Part shown: piece after piece, positions 61,068 to 64,000 of the stretch
Layout: every line of letters begins with the position of its first letter
Position numbering within the stretch: the first letter of the stretch is position 1
NCBI RefSeq assembly: GCF_001457655.1
Contig: NZ_LN831035.1
Location: forward strand, 1,826,646-1,890,645
Length of the DNA stretch: 64,000 bases
DNA from: Haemophilus influenzae
GTDB lineage: Bacteria > Pseudomonadota > Gammaproteobacteria > Enterobacterales > Pasteurellaceae
Direction: 5' to 3'
Made by a program: the position numbers and the translations under genes
Notes under the pieces: generated by a model
What the model was told of the DNA's origin: nothing
Seen by the model: only the letters and a program-made list of their open reading frames with translations
The model's database searches: none

Positions 61068-63809
61068 ATGACTAAAAAACCCTATTTTCGCCTAAGTATT
61101 ATTTCTTGTCTTTTAATTTCATGCTATGTAAAAGCAGAAACTCAAAGTATAAAAGATACAAAAGAAGCTATATCATCTGAAGTGGACACTCAAAGTACAG
61201 AAGATTCAGAATTAGAAACTATCTCAGTCACTGCAGAAAAAGTAAGAGATCGTAAAGATAATGAAGTAACTGGACTTGGCAAAATTATCAAAACTAGTGA
61301 AAGTATCAGCCGAGAACAAGTATTAAATATTCGAGATCTAACACGCTATGATCCAGGGATTTCAGTTGTAGAACAAGGTCGCGGTGCAAGTTCTGGATAT
61401 TCTATTCGTGGTATGGACAGAAATAGAGTTGCTTTATTAGTAGATGGTTTACCTCAAACGCAATCTTATGTAGTGCAAAGCCCTTTAGTTGCTCGTTCAG
61501 GATATTCTGGCACTGGTGCAATTAATGAAATTGAATATGAAAATGTAAAGGCCGTCGAAATAAGCAAGGGGGGGAGTTCTTCTGAGTATGGTAATGGAGC
61601 ACTAGCTGGTTCTGTAACATTTCAAAGCAAATCCGCAGCCGATATCTTAGAAGGAGACAAATCATGGGGAATTCAAACTAAAAATGCTTATTCAAGCAAA
61701 AATAAAGGTTTTACCCATTCTTTAGCTGTAGCAGGAAAACAAGGTGGATTTGAAGGGCTAGCCATTTATACTCAACGAAATTCAATTGAAACCCAAGTCC
61801 ATAAAGATGCATTAAAAGGCGTACAAAGTTATGATCGCTTAATCGCCACAACAGATGGATCTGCAGCACACTTTGTGATGCAAGATGAGTGTCCAAATGG
61901 TTATGACAAGTGTATACCTTCAGCCAAGCCACCTGCGAAGTTATCCTCCCAAAGCGAAACCGTAAGCGTTTCAGATTATACTGGGGCTAACCGTATCAAA
62001 CCTAATCCAATGAAATATGAAAGCCAGTCTTGGTTTTTAAGAGGAGGGTATCATTTTTCTGAACAACATTATATTGGTGGTATTTTTGAATTCACACAAC
62101 AAAAATTTGATATCCGTGATATGACATTTCCCGCTTATTTAAGCCCAACAGAAAAAGGGGATTTAGCAAATCGCCCTTTTTATCCAAAGCAAGATTATGG
62201 CGCATATCAACATATTGAGGATGGCCGAGGCGTTAAATATGCAAGTGGGCTTTATTTCGATGAACACCATAGAAAACAGCGTGTAGGTATTGAATATATT
62301 TACGAAAATAAGAACAAAGCGGGAATCATTGACAAAGCAGTGTTAAGTGCTAATCAACAAAACATCATACTTGACAGTTATATGCGACATACGCATTGCA
62401 GTCTTTATCCTAATCCAAGTAAGAATTGCCGCCCAACACTTGATAAACCTTATTCATTCTATCGTTCTGATAGAAATGTTTATAAAGAAAAACATAATAT
62501 GTTGCAATTGAATTTAGAGAAAAAAATTCAACAAAATTGGCTTACTCATCAAATTGTCTTCAATCTTGGTTTTGATGACTTTACTTCCGCACTTCAGCAT
62601 AAAGATTATTTAACTCGACGTGTTACCGCTACGGCAGATAGTATTCCAGGGAAAGTTAGTGAAACTGGTAAACTAAGAAATGGTTTACCCAAACAACCTT
62701 ACTTCTACCCAAAACCAAAAGTAGGTTTTGCAGGACGAGATCATTGTAATTATCAAGGTAACTCCTCTAATTATAGTGACTGTAAAGTGCGGTTAATTAA
62801 AGGGAAAAATTATTATTTCGCAGCACGCAATAATATGGCATTAGGGAAATACGTTGATTTAGGTTTAGGTATTCGGTATGACGTATCTCGTACAAAAGCT
62901 AATGAATCAACTATTAGTGTTGGTAAATTTAAAAATTTCTCTTGGAATACTGGTATTGTCATAAAACCAACGGAATGGCTTGATCTTTCTTATCGCCTTT
63001 CTACTGGATTTAGAAATCCTAGTTTTGCTGAAATGTATGGTTGGCGGTATGGTGGCAAGAATGACGAGGTTTATGTAGGTAAATTTAAGCCTGAAACATC
63101 TCGTAACCAAGAGTTTGGTCTCGCTCTAAAAGGGGATTTTGGTAATATTGAGATCAGTCATTTTAGTAATGCTTATCGAAATCTTATCGCCTTTGCTGAA
63201 GAACTTAAAAATGGAAGGGGCAAGGGCAATTATGGATATCATAATGCACAAAATGCAAAATTAGTTGGCGTAAATATAACTGCGCAATTAGATTTTAATG
63301 GTTTATGGAAACGTATTCCCTACGGTTGGTATGCAACATTTGCTTATAACCGAGTAAAAGTTAAAGATCAAAAAATCAATGCTGGTTTGGCCTCCGTAAG
63401 CAGTTATTTATTTGATGCCATTCAGCCCAGCCGTTATATCATTGGTTTAGGCTATGATCATCCAAGTAATACTTGGGGAATTAATACAATGTTTACTCAA
63501 TCAAAAGCAAAATCTCAAAATGAATTGCTAGGACAACGTGCATTGGGTAGCAATTCAAGGAATGTAAAATCAACAAGAAAACTTACTCGGGCATGGCATA
63601 TCTTAGATGTATCGGGTTATTACATGGTGAATAGAAGTATTTTGTTCCGATTAGGAGTATATAATTTATTAAACTATCGCTATGTCACTTGGGAAGCGGT
63701 GCGTCAAACAGCACAAGGTGCGGTCAATCAACATCAAAATGTTGGTAACTATACTCGCTACGCAGCATCAGGACGAAACTATACCTTAACATTAGAAATG
63801 AAATTCTAA
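61068..63809 (+). CDS. tbpA: Transferrin receptor TbpA (TonB-dependent)
   Basis: A 913-residue outer-membrane receptor. Signal peptide ends KAE, followed by TonB box ETISVTAEK, plug domain (LTRYDPGISVVEQGRGASSGYSIRG across residues about 100-124) and a 22-strand barrel ending in terminal Phe (TLEMKF). It extracts iron from human transferrin with TbpB and imports it using TonB. Co-transcribed with tbpB and ends in a terminator. Confidence 0.95.
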   Translation: MTKKPYFRLSIISCLLISCYVKAETQSIKDTKEAISSEVDTQSTEDSELETISVTAEKVRDRKDNEVTGLGKIIKTSESISREQVLNIRDLTRYDPGISVVEQGRGASSGYSIRGMDRNRVALLVDGLPQTQSYVVQSPLVARSGYSGTGAINEIEYENVKAVEISKGGSSSEYGNGALAGSVTFQSKSAADILEGDKSWGIQTKNAYSSKNKGFTHSLAVAGKQGGFEGLAIYTQRNSIETQVHKDALKGVQSYDRLIATTDGSAAHFVMQDECPNGYDKCIPSAKPPAKLSSQSETVSVSDYTGANRIKPNPMKYESQSWFLRGGYHFSEQHYIGGIFEFTQQKFDIRDMTFPAYLSPTEKGDLANRPFYPKQDYGAYQHIEDGRGVKYASGLYFDEHHRKQRVGIEYIYENKNKAGIIDKAVLSANQQNIILDSYMRHTHCSLYPNPSKNCRPTLDKPYSFYRSDRNVYKEKHNMLQLNLEKKIQQNWLTHQIVFNLGFDDFTSALQHKDYLTRRVTATADSIPGKVSETGKLRNGLPKQPYFYPKPKVGFAGRDHCNYQGNSSNYSDCKVRLIKGKNYYFAARNNMALGKYVDLGLGIRYDVSRTKANESTISVGKFKNFSWNTGIVIKPTEWLDLSYRLSTGFRNPSFAEMYGWRYGGKNDEVYVGKFKPETSRNQEFGLALKGDFGNIEISHFSNAYRNLIAFAEELKNGRGKGNYGYHNAQNAKLVGVNITAQLDFNGLWKRIPYGWYATFAYNRVKVKDQKINAGLASVSSYLFDAIQPSRYIIGLGYDHPSNTWGINTMFTQSKAKSQNELLGQRALGSNSRNVKSTRKLTRAWHILDVSGYYMVNRSILFRLGVYNLLNYRYVTWEAVRQTAQGAVNQHQNVGNYTRYAASGRNYTLTLEMKF

Positions 63810-63815
63810 ATTAAA

Positions 63816-63869
63816 ATGCGCCAGATGGACTAGACATGCTATATCTATACCTTACTGGCGCATCTTTTT
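63816..63869 (+). terminator. Terminator after tbpA
   Basis: Arms ATGCGCCAG (63816-63824) and CTGGCGCAT (63855-63863) around a 30-base loop, followed by CTTTTT. The final 130 bases hold an uptake signal (ACCGCACTTTT at 63959-63969) and AAGGATCC, probably the leader of the next gene. I recall dnaA in this position in H. influenzae. Confidence 0.75.
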
Positions 63870-64000
63870 CTGTTCTATAATCTGCTTAAGTGAAAAACCA
63901 AACTTGGATTTTTTACAAGATCTTTCCACGCATTTATTGTAAAATCTCCGACAATTTTTACCGCACTTTTCTCTATTACAAAAATAACAAGGATCCTTTT

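Overview
This is a Pasteurellaceae chromosome segment, almost certainly Haemophilus influenzae but not strain Rd KW20. The reasons are the low GC content, dozens of copies of the Haemophilus DNA uptake signal core AAGTGCGGT, a gene order matching my memory of Rd loci HI1075 to HI0994 read in descending order, and host-adaptation genes typical of the species. Strain and locus comparisons below are from memory, not from a search.

Layout. 1-5400: end of cydB, cydX, two small membrane proteins and the helicase hrpA. 5420-9500: nitrite reductase operon nrfABCD behind a NarP/FNR-type control region. 9650-15300: pyrH, a phosphoethanolamine transferase, then fabZ-lpxA-lpxB-rnhB (lipid A synthesis). 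15320-20435: a type III restriction-modification locus. Its mod gene carries six AGCC repeats and is out of frame (phase OFF), and the locus lies between 16-bp inverted repeats. 20500-25640: AhpD-like protein, AraC regulator, ABC exporter, MerP/MerT-like pair and a transglutaminase-like protein. 25785-31004: DMSO reductase locus dmsABC with chaperone and ferredoxin, behind an FNR-type promoter.

31110-36110 is the most unusual stretch. It holds a wrecked metH, a lone reverse transcriptase resembling defence-associated RTs, a cluster of REP-like hairpins, an AAA/DUF4143 ATPase, and three palindromes spaced exactly 39 bp apart at that ATPase's start. 36190-40650: glutamine amidotransferase, yggT-corA with a long structured leader, yajQ and serB. 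40835-47460: tktA, bioB and thiBPQ under a TPP riboswitch. 47568-57424: comEA, ispH-lspA, a second phosphoethanolamine transferase, ppiD, mnmE, then yidC-yidD-rnpA-rpmH. A tandem array of nested palindromes (period about 143 bp) separates mnmE from yidC. 57600-63809: the transferrin uptake locus, with a Slam-type translocon divergent from tbpB-tbpA and a Fur-like box over the tbpB -10. tbpB carries a G5C9 tract.

Themes: anaerobic respiration (nrf, dms), surface variation and host iron capture (mod, Tbp, PEtN transferases), and exchange of accessory DNA at fixed sites (metH scar, rpmH flank).
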